Assembly (NCBI GenBank): GCA_964647825.1 | Contig: CAZYJL010000005.1 | Span: forward strand, 1-64,000 | Length of the DNA stretch: 64,000 bases | Origin: VFKI01 sp964647825 | GTDB taxonomy: Bacteria > Pseudomonadota > Gammaproteobacteria > DSM-16500 | Direction of reading: 5' to 3' | Part shown: positions 46,843 through 55,411 of the stretch, in pieces | How positions within the stretch are numbered: position 1 is the first letter of the stretch | Layout: the number at the start of each line of letters is the position of its first letter | Program-made: the position numbers and the translations under genes | The notes under the pieces: model-generated | The model's database searches: none | Told to the model about the DNA's origin: nothing | The model's input: only the letters and a program-made list of their open reading frames with translations

Positions 46843-47030
46843 GACAGCTTCTTTTTGTAAAAAATAGTTCAGAAAAAGATCATTTTATATGAGATGGCCC
46901 TGCTCTCACAGACCTTTTTTTAGCTAATATGTTGATTATACTAAATAAAAAAAATTTCTCTATCTTATTGATTTTGTTGCTTATTCCCGCTATCCAATCA
47001 TTTGTATAATAAAATCAATAAGTTAACTGG
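46843..47030. repeat. Family-B MITE-like element, right end missing
   Basis: GACAGCTTCTTTTTGTAAAA ... AGTTCAGAAAAAGATCA ... TGAGATGGCCCTG matches the left arm of the 15803 copy, and the interior TATCTTATTGATTTTGTT and AAAATCAATAAGTTA match its centre. The right inverted arm is absent, so the copy is truncated, between rpsT and obgE. Confidence 0.65.
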
Positions 47031-47075
47031 CTTCAATGGCTAACCAAATCGCTCATCAATACCTATAACAAACTA

Positions 47076-48104
47076 TTAAAATTCTTCCTCTTCCGACAAC
47101 CCACCCGATAAATACGTCATCGCTGCATTCACAAGCTCTTCTGTCCCTTGATGCCCCAAACCCGACACGCAAAAAACCCTGTCTTGCCAATTTAAACGGG
47201 TAACGATGTCGTTAACGCGTTCTTGTACCTCATCTGCAGGCAATAAATCCATTTTATTTAACACCAGCCAACGCGGCTTTTCAGCTAACTCAGGGCTGAA
47301 TTTTTTAAGCTCGCTAATAATTGCCTGAATTTGCATAACAGGATCACTCCCATCCGGCGGCAACATATCGACCACATGAAACAATAGTTTAGTTCGCGCC
47401 ACATGCTTCAGAAAACGGATACCTAATCCCGCACCGTCTGCCGCGCCTTCGATCAAGCCTGGAATATCGGCCATCACAAAACTGCGATGCTGTGAAACAC
47501 GCACCACACCCAATGAAGGTTCCAGCGTCGTAAAAGGATAATCTGCTACACGCGGTCGTGCCGCAGAGACCGCGCGTATCAGCGTCGATTTACCCGCATT
47601 CGGCATACCCAACAGACCAACATCTGCTAATACTTTTAATTCCAACAATAACGTACGACGATCCCCCGGTGATCCCGGAATCGTGCGACGGGGAGAACGA
47701 TTCACGCTACTCTTAAAACGCGCATTCCCCACACCATGCGCACCCCCTTTCGCGACACAAACCCTTTCACCATGATGGGTTAAATCTGCAATCACTTCAC
47801 CCGTATCTTGATCACTCACCACTGTACCCACTGGCACAGGTAAGGTTAAATCACTACCTGCTTTTCCCGTGCAATTCTTACCAGATCCCTTTTTCCCATT
47901 ATCCGCTTGAAAATGCCGTGTAAAACGATAATCCACTAAGGTATTAATCCCTTCATCTGCCTGCAGATAAACGCTACCGCCATCGCCGCCGTCGCCGCCA
48001 TCAGGTCCACCCTCTGGCATAAATTTCAAGCGAAGAAAACTACAACAACCATTTCCGCCATCACCCGCCGCCACCTGAATCACTGCTTCATCAATAAATT
48101 TCAT
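47076..48104 (-). CDS. obgE: Obg-family GTPase ObgE/CgtA
   Basis: 342 aa from ATG 48104 (MKFIDEAVIQVAAGDGG); a TTG at 48110 is in frame. The glycine-rich Obg domain (GGNGCCSFLR, GGPDGGDGGDGGSVYL) is followed by the G domain: P-loop GMPNAGKSTL, switch TTLEPSLGVV, DIPGLIEGA and NKMD. 50S ribosome assembly and stress GTPase. It follows rplU-rpmA on the same strand, the conserved order, with a 190-bp gap that holds an imperfect hairpin. Confidence 0.96.
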   Translation of the reverse strand: MKFIDEAVIQVAAGDGGNGCCSFLRLKFMPEGGPDGGDGGDGGSVYLQADEGINTLVDYRFTRHFQADNGKKGSGKNCTGKAGSDLTLPVPVGTVVSDQDTGEVIADLTHHGERVCVAKGGAHGVGNARFKSSVNRSPRRTIPGSPGDRRTLLLELKVLADVGLLGMPNAGKSTLIRAVSAARPRVADYPFTTLEPSLGVVRVSQHRSFVMADIPGLIEGAADGAGLGIRFLKHVARTKLLFHVVDMLPPDGSDPVMQIQAIISELKKFSPELAEKPRWLVLNKMDLLPADEVQERVNDIVTRLNWQDRVFCVSGLGHQGTEELVNAAMTYLSGGLSEEEEF

Positions 48105-48189
48105 GTCCAACTCTTAGAAAATAAATCAAATACAAAAAATCTAATACAAAAATACAAGATGATAAAAACAAATCGTTAAAACGACTGAA

Positions 48190-48229
48190 GGGTGGTTGAT
48201 GACGTTATTCACACGTCGACAATCCACCC
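48190..48229 (-). terminator. Imperfect hairpin between rpmA and obgE
   Basis: GGGTGG-TTGATGACGT ... ACGTCGACAA-TCCACCC pairs with one bulge and two mismatches, with no strong U-run. It may attenuate transcription from rplU-rpmA into obgE. Confidence 0.35.
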
Positions 48230-48294
48230 CTCAAAATGTTTAATGTTTTTAAAATAACTCGTTGGAAACTTATAAAGTCATTAAGAAAACGATC

Positions 48295-48573
48295 TTATTG
48301 TACCGTAGCAGCCTGCTCGATTTTCTCAATCATCACCGTGCGCTTTCTGCTAGGACCGCACAAGCGAAACACCACTTTGCCAGGAACCAAAGCATACAAT
48401 GTATGATCACGACCCATCCCAACATGACGGCCAGCATGAAACTTAGTGCCTCGCTGACGGATAATAATGGCACCGGGCTGAACCATTTCACCACCATAAC
48501 GTTTCACACCTAAATACTTTGGATTTGAATCGCGACCATTACGTGTACTACCGCCCGCTTTTTTATGTGCCAT
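48295..48573 (-). CDS. rpmA: 50S ribosomal protein L27
   Basis: 92 aa beginning MAHKKAGGSTRNGRDSNPKY with no Firmicutes-type cleavable extension. The N-terminal tail reaches the peptidyl-transferase centre. Lies 22 bp after rplU. Confidence 0.97.
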   Translation of the reverse strand: MAHKKAGGSTRNGRDSNPKYLGVKRYGGEMVQPGAIIIRQRGTKFHAGRHVGMGRDHTLYALVPGKVVFRLCGPSRKRTVMIEKIEQAATVQ

Positions 48574-48595
48574 AACGCAAAACTCCTACGATAAA

Positions 48596-48907
48596 CTACC
48601 CGGCAATACCGGTAATTTTGACCTCTGTGTAATACTGTCTGTGACCCATTTGCTTACGATGGTGTTTACGACGTCTAAATTTAACAATATGAATTTTTTT
48701 ATGACGCCCATGGGAAATGACCGTGGCTGATACTTTCACATCAGCAAGATTTGGCTTACCTACCCGAATTGTGTCGCCATCAACGATCATTAAAACATGA
48801 TCAAATTCTACTGCCGCCCCTGTCTCTGCAGGAAGCTTTTCTAATTTCAGGGTTTGCCCCTCAATTACGCGGTACTGCTTACCACCGCTCCTGATTACTG
48901 CATACAT
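48596..48907 (-). CDS. rplU: 50S ribosomal protein L21
   Basis: 103 aa: MYAVIRSGGKQYRVIEGQ, with the signature KIHIVKFRRRKHHRKQMGHR and ITGIAG near the end. First gene of rplU-rpmA(-obgE), divergent from ispB. Confidence 0.97.
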   Translation of the reverse strand: MYAVIRSGGKQYRVIEGQTLKLEKLPAETGAAVEFDHVLMIVDGDTIRVGKPNLADVKVSATVISHGRHKKIHIVKFRRRKHHRKQMGHRQYYTEVKITGIAG

Positions 48908-49155
48908 CGATTTCTAAACTCCAGACCTGCCTGAAAGGTGTGCGATTATAGAGTATCCACCACATACGACGCAACTATCGATATCAGAGTGCATTTCACT
49001 GGCCGCACATCTCCCCTTCCCTATCTATCACACCCTCGTTACCAAGCAATTTTCAAATAAAAACACCTTGGTAAATGCTTGACAGACCGCTGTTAGCCCA
49101 TCTAGCATGCGCCTCAGGAAGCAGTTCACCCGATACATTAGGAAACACCTTTGGC

Positions 49156-50124
49156 ATGTCCCTTGACTCTATCCGCGCTCTCATAAAAACCGATCTTGCG
49201 GCTACCCATGATCACATTTGCAACGAACTTCTATCAGACATTCCTCTTATCAAACAGCTTGCTCAACATATTTTATCAAGTGGTGGCAAGCGCATACGCC
49301 CAATTGTTGTATTACTCGCTGCAAAAGCCTGTCAGTATGATGCTAAGCAACATGTTCCTTTAGCCGCTGCTATTGAACTTATCCATACTGCCACTTTACT
49401 GCATGACGATATCGTTGATGCCTCCACCCTGCGACGTGGCAACCCAACAGCAAATCATCTTTTCGGTAATGAAGCGAGCGTCCTTGTTGGTGATTTTCTT
49501 TATTCACGCGCTTTTCAATTAATCCTAACACTAGGCTATCCTGACATTTCGCTTTTATTTGCCAATGCGACCAGCCTCATTGCCGAAGGCGAACTCCTAC
49601 AGCTTGCCCATTGCAACGATCCTGACGTCACAGAAGCCTATTGTTTTGACGTGATCCACCGTAAAACGGCAAAATTATTTGAAATTGCCGCAGAAGCAGG
49701 TGCAATCCTCAGCAATCCCGATACACAATGTATTCGTGCCTTAAAAAATTATGGCATCCATTTAGGCACCGCTTACCAATTAATTGATGATGCGCTTGAT
49801 TATGAATCTTCCGCACACGAAATGGGAAAAAATGCTGGCGATGATCTAGCCGAAGGAAAACCGACTTTACCTTTAATCTACGCCATGAAACATGCCTCAA
49901 AAAAAGAAGTCGATTTATTACGTGATGCAATTTATAAGGGTTCCAGAAAAAACTTTGATGTCATTCTGGGAATCATTGAATCCACTGGGGCGATCGAGTA
50001 CACTGCCTCGGCCGCGGAATTAGAAATAAAAAAGGCTATAAAATGCCTTGATTTTTTACCAGACTCGCCATGGCGCAACGCCCTGCATGAGTTGGCTGAT
50101 TTTGTTATCACAAGAAACAGCTGA
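49156..50124 (+). CDS. ispB: Octaprenyl diphosphate synthase (polyprenyl synthase)
   Basis: 322 aa from ATG 49156 (MSLDSIRALIKTDLAATHD), close to E. coli IspB (323); the frame extends upstream to 49075. Two Asp-rich motifs: LLHDDIVDASTLRRG and YQLIDDALDYE; SGGKRIRPIVVLLAA is conserved. Builds the ubiquinone side chain from farnesyl-PP and IPP. Divergent from rplU, as in E. coli. Confidence 0.93.
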   Translation: MSLDSIRALIKTDLAATHDHICNELLSDIPLIKQLAQHILSSGGKRIRPIVVLLAAKACQYDAKQHVPLAAAIELIHTATLLHDDIVDASTLRRGNPTANHLFGNEASVLVGDFLYSRAFQLILTLGYPDISLLFANATSLIAEGELLQLAHCNDPDVTEAYCFDVIHRKTAKLFEIAAEAGAILSNPDTQCIRALKNYGIHLGTAYQLIDDALDYESSAHEMGKNAGDDLAEGKPTLPLIYAMKHASKKEVDLLRDAIYKGSRKNFDVILGIIESTGAIEYTASAAELEIKKAIKCLDFLPDSPWRNALHELADFVITRNS

Positions 50125-50154
50125 ATAATGAGCAACGCAGATAAATTAAGGTAG

Positions 50155-50228
50155 CGGGGTGTAGCTCAGCTTGGTAGAGCACTGCCTTCGGGAGGCAGGG
50201 GCCGGAGGTTCGAATCCTCTCACCCCGA
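50155..50228 (+). tRNA. tRNA-Pro(CGG)
   Basis: CGGGGTG/CACCCCG acceptor, D-arm GTAGCTCAGCTTGGTAGAGC, anticodon stem-loop CTGCC-TTCGGGA-GGCAG giving CGG (Pro), T-loop GTTCGAATC. CCA is not encoded (discriminator A then ACA). The kinase gene starts 6 nt later, so the tRNA may be co-transcribed with it. Confidence 0.95.
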
Positions 50229-50234
50229 ACAACT

Positions 50235-51461
50235 ATGGATACGAAAAAAACAAACGAAGAACTAAAGAGCATCATTAGCCAGCAGCAAGAAGAAATCAGC
50301 CGGCTAAAAATAATTATTCAAAACCTACCAGGATGTATTTACTGGAAAAACAAGGATGGTGTTTACTTGGGTCGTAATTTATATTCCGCAGAAAATATGC
50401 GCTCTCACGGTATGGAAGAGCAAACCGTTGTTGATTCCGTCATTGGAAAAACGGATTACGACTTTTTTTCACAAAAAACAGCGGACTACTTTCGCAAGCA
50501 CGACTTGGAAGTCATGAACACAGGAAAAGAAATCTCTGTAGAAGAACCCATCCATCTACCCGATGGACGCACGATTGTACAACTGTCAACAAAACGCCCA
50601 ATGACTGACTCGTCTGGAAATATCATTGGGATTATTGGTAACACCGTTGACATCACTCACCTCAAAAGAGCAGAAACACAATTACGAATTGCACGAGAAA
50701 AAGCAGAAGCATCCAATCAAGCAAAAACTGAATTTCTACATAATATGAAACACGATCTGCGAACACCTTTTAGTGGTATTTTGGGTATTGCAGAATTAAT
50801 GGCCGCATCAGAATCAGACACAGAAAAAAAAGAAAATCTGTCTGCCATTGCACAATCCGCAAGAGTTTTACTAAATCACTTAAATGAAATTTTTGAATTC
50901 ATCCAATTTGAAAATGGCCATCTACCTATTTTAGAAAAACCATTTGATCTTAAGATACTACTCGATGATATTAAAAAAATTATGCTGCCTGCAGCAAAAA
51001 ACAAAGGCATTATTTTTTCGATTAAGAAAAAAAAGGTGTTAGTCAAAAAACTCATTGGCGATCGTGTGAGAACGCAACGCATCCTCATGAATCTTATTTC
51101 TAACAGCATTAAATTCACCAAACAAGGGAAAGTCACGCTGACTGTAGAAATGTCTAAGTTATCTGAAAATAAAATCATTATGATTTTTACACTGCAAGAT
51201 ACAGGCATTGGTATCGCAACTGACCATCAGAATATTATTTTTGAGCAGTTTAACCGACTGACCTCTTCCTATAGCAGCGCTTACCCTGGCAAAGGACTTG
51301 GGCTAAGAATGGTCAAAATTTTTCTTGATGAATTAAACGGCGAAGCAACACTAAAAAGTACATTAGGACAAGGCACAACATTTAAAATTTTAATTCCTTA
51401 CAAAGTTCCTCTCAAGAATACACTTGAAATGAAGCGCACAATGGAAAAGGATGAACCATGA
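50235..51461 (+). CDS. Soluble PAS-domain sensor histidine kinase
   Basis: 408 aa with no membrane segment. A short coiled coil (about residues 1-25), PAS domain (about 26-140; LPGCIYWKNKDGVYLGRN ... IIGIIGNTVDITHLK), then a dimerisation helix with H-box FLHNMKHDLRTPFSGILG (H173), N-box MNLISNSIKFTKQGK, G1 DTGIGIA and G2 GKGLGLRMV. The ATG lies 6 nt after the tRNA-Pro gene with no ribosome site, so it may be translated from a processed or leaderless message. Followed by a receiver gene with ATGA overlap. Signal unknown. Confidence 0.9.
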   Translation: MDTKKTNEELKSIISQQQEEISRLKIIIQNLPGCIYWKNKDGVYLGRNLYSAENMRSHGMEEQTVVDSVIGKTDYDFFSQKTADYFRKHDLEVMNTGKEISVEEPIHLPDGRTIVQLSTKRPMTDSSGNIIGIIGNTVDITHLKRAETQLRIAREKAEASNQAKTEFLHNMKHDLRTPFSGILGIAELMAASESDTEKKENLSAIAQSARVLLNHLNEIFEFIQFENGHLPILEKPFDLKILLDDIKKIMLPAAKNKGIIFSIKKKKVLVKKLIGDRVRTQRILMNLISNSIKFTKQGKVTLTVEMSKLSENKIIMIFTLQDTGIGIATDHQNIIFEQFNRLTSSYSSAYPGKGLGLRMVKIFLDELNGEATLKSTLGQGTTFKILIPYKVPLKNTLEMKRTMEKDEP

Positions 51462-51913
51462 TAAACAGAATCAAAATACTTGTTGTCGAAGACACCCCCA
51501 TCGCTGCCAGAATGGCTCGTATGGCGTTAGAAAGAAGAGGCTGCACAGTGGATTGCGTCGAAACAGGCGAAGCCGCACTTGCCAAACAAGAAGCAAACTA
51601 TCAATTAGTTTTAATGGATCTTGGCCTCCCTGGTCTCGATGGTTACGAAACAGCAAGGCGTCTTCGTTTAAATAAGCAACACCAACCGATTGCTGCAGCG
51701 CCAATTATTGCACTCACTGCCCATGGTGATGACAATGAAAAAGTAAGCTTAGCAAGACAGGCGGGTATGAATGGTTTTATTGCCAAACCACTCACACCCG
51801 AAGCATGTGATTTATTACTAGGCTGGTTCGATGCCAACCCAATGCAAACTAACGAGGACGAGCATTTTTTCCAACCGATGGCAATGCTGGCTTCTGATCT
51901 GGATCCACATTAA
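51458..51913 (+). CDS. Stand-alone receiver-domain response regulator
   Basis: 151 aa: one CheY-like receiver with E11-D12, phospho-acceptor D54 (LVLMDLGLPGLDGYE) and the FIAKPLT lysine, then a short tail without DNA-binding or enzymatic output. It likely acts by protein contact or in a phosphorelay with the kinase (ATGA overlap). Its last 65 bp overlap the convergent gene at 51849. Confidence 0.88.
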   Translation: MINRIKILVVEDTPIAARMARMALERRGCTVDCVETGEAALAKQEANYQLVLMDLGLPGLDGYETARRLRLNKQHQPIAAAPIIALTAHGDDNEKVSLARQAGMNGFIAKPLTPEACDLLLGWFDANPMQTNEDEHFFQPMAMLASDLDPH

Positions 51914-53366
51914 CAAGTCTTTGACTAGACGGTACACGAGGAAAAATACTACATGCTGCTAATGCAGAAGCGGAAGCAGAAAGTACTGGGCCTAACAAGC
52001 TATCACTCAAAGAAGGTGCCGCATCACTTGTTGTTTTAGCCATTGTAGACATGAGATATTTTTTATTTAGCTCTTGCAGAACCCAAAGTAACATCATACC
52101 GTAAAAAGCCTTTTCTGCTGAGGAAAGGCCTTTTCCAAATGTTTGATCAAGCATATCGCCAAAGAAAATTAGTACTCCCGCTTTCAAACAAGCATAAGGA
52201 TCAGACAAAAATTTACCAATTTCTTTTACAGTTTGCATTTCCTTCTCCTCCGGTTCTTCATAAAATTTATTTTTATCATTATGTGATTCTGGCAACGGAT
52301 CTAAAAAAATCAATTCCTCCTTTTCTTCTAAAAGACTCTTTTCTGGCAAAGTTGATGCTACAACAGGAACCGACAAATTATTTTGCATCGGCAACGAACG
52401 AGAAATTGGTATACCAGACAAATCCCCCGCTATCCTTCTTAAAACAACAGCATCTCTCCATGCAAGCGTATGATCGGCGTCTAATACATACAAAGAACGT
52501 AATATCACATTTGCTTGATTTAATTTTCTTACCAAAGAAACAGCATCCTTCAAAAAATAATCCTTCGTACCAACAATCAATGAAAAAGTAACTGATTTTT
52601 TAGCAAATAGAGAAAAATCAGATGATTGACGCAACAAAGGTGAAGCGAGCATATGCAAAAATTCGCCATGAAAAAAACTATTTTTTTTTGATATTTTTAT
52701 TGCTGCTGGATGTGTTTTTTTTGAAAAATAATGCTGCAAAAACCAGCTTACGAAATTAGGCTTGATAACAGGATCCAGTTTAGAATAAGTACGAAGCCAA
52801 ATATCTTCCATAGCAGCATTTAAATTCAACACCGGACCAAACAAAAGCAATTTATCAAGTTGCAGCCAATGCTGCCGAAGACCGAGCAACGCCACAGTTA
52901 ATGCAAAATTTGCACCAGAACTATAACCCGCAATCGTTAAACTCTCGTGACAAATACGCAAATTGGACAAGGTTAACAAATACTTTAGCACCGCACAGGC
53001 ATCATGCAATCCAATTGGAAATGGATGTTCTGGTGCAGGGCGCGTACCAATAGAAATCACTTGACAGTTTGCCATTTCAGAAAATGTTGCACAAATGTAG
53101 CTATCAAATTGGTGAGGATAGCTAACAAACGCATTTCCTGGATACCAAATCAATGTTCTTAGTTTATTTTCTTCGTTAGCTAACAACGATTTTGAAATAT
53201 AGCGAGACACGACAATTTTTTCACTGGAACATGATGGAGAAGAAATTTCTGCTGATTCCAAAACAATTTCGGGCGATATTTCTAATGGTGGTTGACCAAA
53301 ATCAAGTTTTCGGAATTGCTCAACTGAATAACGAAACGATTTCTCTTCCTCTCTTATAAGCGGCAC
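51849..53366 (-). CDS. Alpha/beta-hydrolase (HSL-like esterase fold) protein with long C-terminal extension
   Basis: 505 aa with a GTG start (GAGGGGAAAGCT upstream). Residues about 70-310 show a hormone-sensitive-lipase-like layout: LIWYPGNAF in place of the HGGG oxyanion motif, VISIGTRPAPEHPFP (RLAPEHPFP motif), the nucleophile elbow GYSSGANFAL, DYFLKDA (acid) and DADHTLAWRDA (His). The C-terminal 150 residues have an acidic linker and two weakly hydrophobic stretches (FYGMMLLWVLQEL; LSASASALAACSIF). No signal peptide. The extension and A+T-rich upstream region fit a translocated lipase-type effector; a cytosolic esterase is the alternative. Confidence 0.75.
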   Translation of the reverse strand: MPLIREEEKSFRYSVEQFRKLDFGQPPLEISPEIVLESAEISSPSCSSEKIVVSRYISKSLLANEENKLRTLIWYPGNAFVSYPHQFDSYICATFSEMANCQVISIGTRPAPEHPFPIGLHDACAVLKYLLTLSNLRICHESLTIAGYSSGANFALTVALLGLRQHWLQLDKLLLFGPVLNLNAAMEDIWLRTYSKLDPVIKPNFVSWFLQHYFSKKTHPAAIKISKKNSFFHGEFLHMLASPLLRQSSDFSLFAKKSVTFSLIVGTKDYFLKDAVSLVRKLNQANVILRSLYVLDADHTLAWRDAVVLRRIAGDLSGIPISRSLPMQNNLSVPVVASTLPEKSLLEEKEELIFLDPLPESHNDKNKFYEEPEEKEMQTVKEIGKFLSDPYACLKAGVLIFFGDMLDQTFGKGLSSAEKAFYGMMLLWVLQELNKKYLMSTMAKTTSDAAPSLSDSLLGPVLSASASALAACSIFPRVPSSQRLVNVDPDQKPALPSVGKNARPR

Positions 53367-53516
53367 AGCTTTCCCCTCATTTTTGTTTTTTTTATTCTTT
53401 CTAACTTCTATATTTTTATGTAAATTTATTTAATTATTTAATTATTTACTATATTTATCAATATTTACAAATTTGCTAACTTTATTTTAAAAATTAATTA
53501 TTTCTTTCAATCAAAC

Positions 53517-53960
53517 TTATTTTTTGTTCTTCGCCGAGGTAGGAAAAAAAGAGATTTGGCACAAAAATTTTTCAGTCTGCATTTTAAATTCAAATGGCCG
53601 CGCATAAACTAATTCAACAAAAAACTGTTGCGGCACAACACTCGTCTTTGCACGAAAATACCACGCCTCCATACCAGCCGCGCCTACAAGTTTTTTGTTC
53701 GTCGCTGGTAAAAACACATGACGTATGGGCTCGATAGTCATATTATTATATTGCTGCAAAAACCAACTAAAACCAGTAGTTGGATTAGAGGGAAGTTTAA
53801 CGATAAAAAAAGGTTGTACGGTTGTGACCGTCACAACTGGTTTTTGCGGGGTGCACTCTGGTAATAATTCAGCTGCAATAAGCGCATCAGTAAAAACAAA
53901 ATAAACCACACTAGCAATAAATAAATTAACAAAACACATTAGAAGATTTTGCTTCCACAT
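53517..53960 (-). CDS. Exported chagasin-like (I42) cysteine-protease inhibitor
   Basis: 147 aa from ATG 53960 (GGGAGG 7 nt upstream); the frame extends to 54044 but only 53960 has a ribosome site. A signal peptide or anchor (LLMCFVNLFIASVVYFVF) is followed by the I42 pattern: FFIVKLPSNPTTGFSWFL (NPTTGxxW loop), VGAAGMEAWYFRA (GxxG loop) and VYARPFEF (RPxE loop). Chagasin-type inhibitors block papain-like cysteine proteases with these three loops. The target may be a bacterial or a host cathepsin-like protease. Follows ugd on the same strand. Confidence 0.82.
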   Translation of the reverse strand: MWKQNLLMCFVNLFIASVVYFVFTDALIAAELLPECTPQKPVVTVTTVQPFFIVKLPSNPTTGFSWFLQQYNNMTIEPIRHVFLPATNKKLVGAAGMEAWYFRAKTSVVPQQFFVELVYARPFEFKMQTEKFLCQISFFPTSAKNKK

Positions 53961-54040
53961 ACAAACCTCCCGCTTAATTAAATTACTAAATGTAAGCCGT
54001 AATAATGGCTTTACCTCTTTTCTTTTATTTATAGTAAAAC

Positions 54041-55411
54041 TCAATAAGAGGATGTTGTTGCCATCATGGCAATGTCTTCTCCTCGACCAATACCATAATA
54101 TTCAAAACCTGCATCGATTACTTGCAACGGATCATATTGATTGCGACCATCAAAAACTACTCGTTGCCGCATTTTTTTCTTTAATAATTCCCAATCAGGA
54201 TATGAAAAAAGCTTCCACTCTGTCACAAGCACCAACGCATCGACAGTAGCAGGCATCGCATAAGGCGTATCCATAAATACTAACCGATCTGCAGCCACCC
54301 ATTCTGCAGGTAATTGTGCACGTGCTGCAGACATGGCAACTGGATCATGTGCAAACACAGTCGCGCCGTGCTCTATTAAATTTCTAATTAATACCAATGA
54401 AGAAGCTTCCCGCATATCATCGGTCCCCGGCTTAAATGACAAGCCCCACACAACAATACGCTTGTCCGATAAATCACGTCCAAAGCGTTTCATAATTTTG
54501 TTGGGTAATATTTGCTTTTGTTTTGTATTCCGCTCTTCTACTGCCTGCAATAATACAGGATCAACACCATGCTGCTCTGCCATATGAATTAATGCTTTGA
54601 CGTCCTTTGGGAAACAAGACCCACCATAGCCACAACCGGGATAAATAAAGGCAGAACCAATACGCGAATCTGAGCCAATACCGAGTCGAACATTCTCAAC
54701 ATCAACACCCATTTTTTCGCAGAGTAATGCCACTTCATTCATAAACGAAATACGTGTCGCCAACATTGCATTAGCAACATATTTTGTCATCTCTGCATCA
54801 CGCACTGTCATAAAATAAATTTTTTCAGGATGTCGCAAAATAGGGGTATATAATTCGAGCATAATCGCACGCGCACGCAATGAATCAATACCCACAATAA
54901 TACGATCTGGCTGCATAAAATCATTTATAGCGGCACCTTCCCGTAAAAATTCTGGATTACTCACCACATCAAACTCTACCTGAATACCACGCAATGCAAG
55001 CTCTTTATTAATCACACCCGCGACTTGACCTGCAACACCAACAGGTACGGTCGACTTATCAACGATGACACAATGCGAAGTAATAAACTGCCCAATATCT
55101 TTTGCAGCATTCAGCACATAACGCATGTCCGCTGACCCATCTTGATCACCCGGTGTACCCACAGCAATAAAGATCACATGCGGCTCAACGTGTTGTTCAG
55201 CAAGCGATGTAACAAAATGCAATCGTTTACTCGCCATACAGGAAATAATCATTGCATCAAGGCTTGGCTCATAAATAGGTAAGATACCCTGATTGAGTAA
55301 CGTTATTTTTTTTTCATCAATATCTACACAGGTTACGTGATTCCCTAACTCAGCAAAACAAGCACCCGTCACAAGCCCCACATAACCTGCGCCAATCACT
55401 GTAATATTCAA
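54041..55411 (-). CDS. ugd: UDP-glucose 6-dehydrogenase
   Basis: 456 aa with a TTG start that overlaps the stop of the preceding gene (TTGA); GGGAGAAAG lies upstream. N-terminal Rossmann ITVIGAGYVGLVTGACFAELG, catalytic Cys in YPGCGYGGSCFPKDVKAL, KPGTDDMREASS. Oxidises UDP-glucose (made by GalU, two genes upstream) to UDP-glucuronate with two NAD+. UDP-GlcA feeds capsule, exopolysaccharide or L-Ara4N lipid A synthesis. Confidence 0.95.
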   Translation of the reverse strand: MNITVIGAGYVGLVTGACFAELGNHVTCVDIDEKKITLLNQGILPIYEPSLDAMIISCMASKRLHFVTSLAEQHVEPHVIFIAVGTPGDQDGSADMRYVLNAAKDIGQFITSHCVIVDKSTVPVGVAGQVAGVINKELALRGIQVEFDVVSNPEFLREGAAINDFMQPDRIIVGIDSLRARAIMLELYTPILRHPEKIYFMTVRDAEMTKYVANAMLATRISFMNEVALLCEKMGVDVENVRLGIGSDSRIGSAFIYPGCGYGGSCFPKDVKALIHMAEQHGVDPVLLQAVEERNTKQKQILPNKIMKRFGRDLSDKRIVVWGLSFKPGTDDMREASSLVLIRNLIEHGATVFAHDPVAMSAARAQLPAEWVAADRLVFMDTPYAMPATVDALVLVTEWKLFSYPDWELLKKKMRQRVVFDGRNQYDPLQVIDAGFEYYGIGRGEDIAMMATTSSY

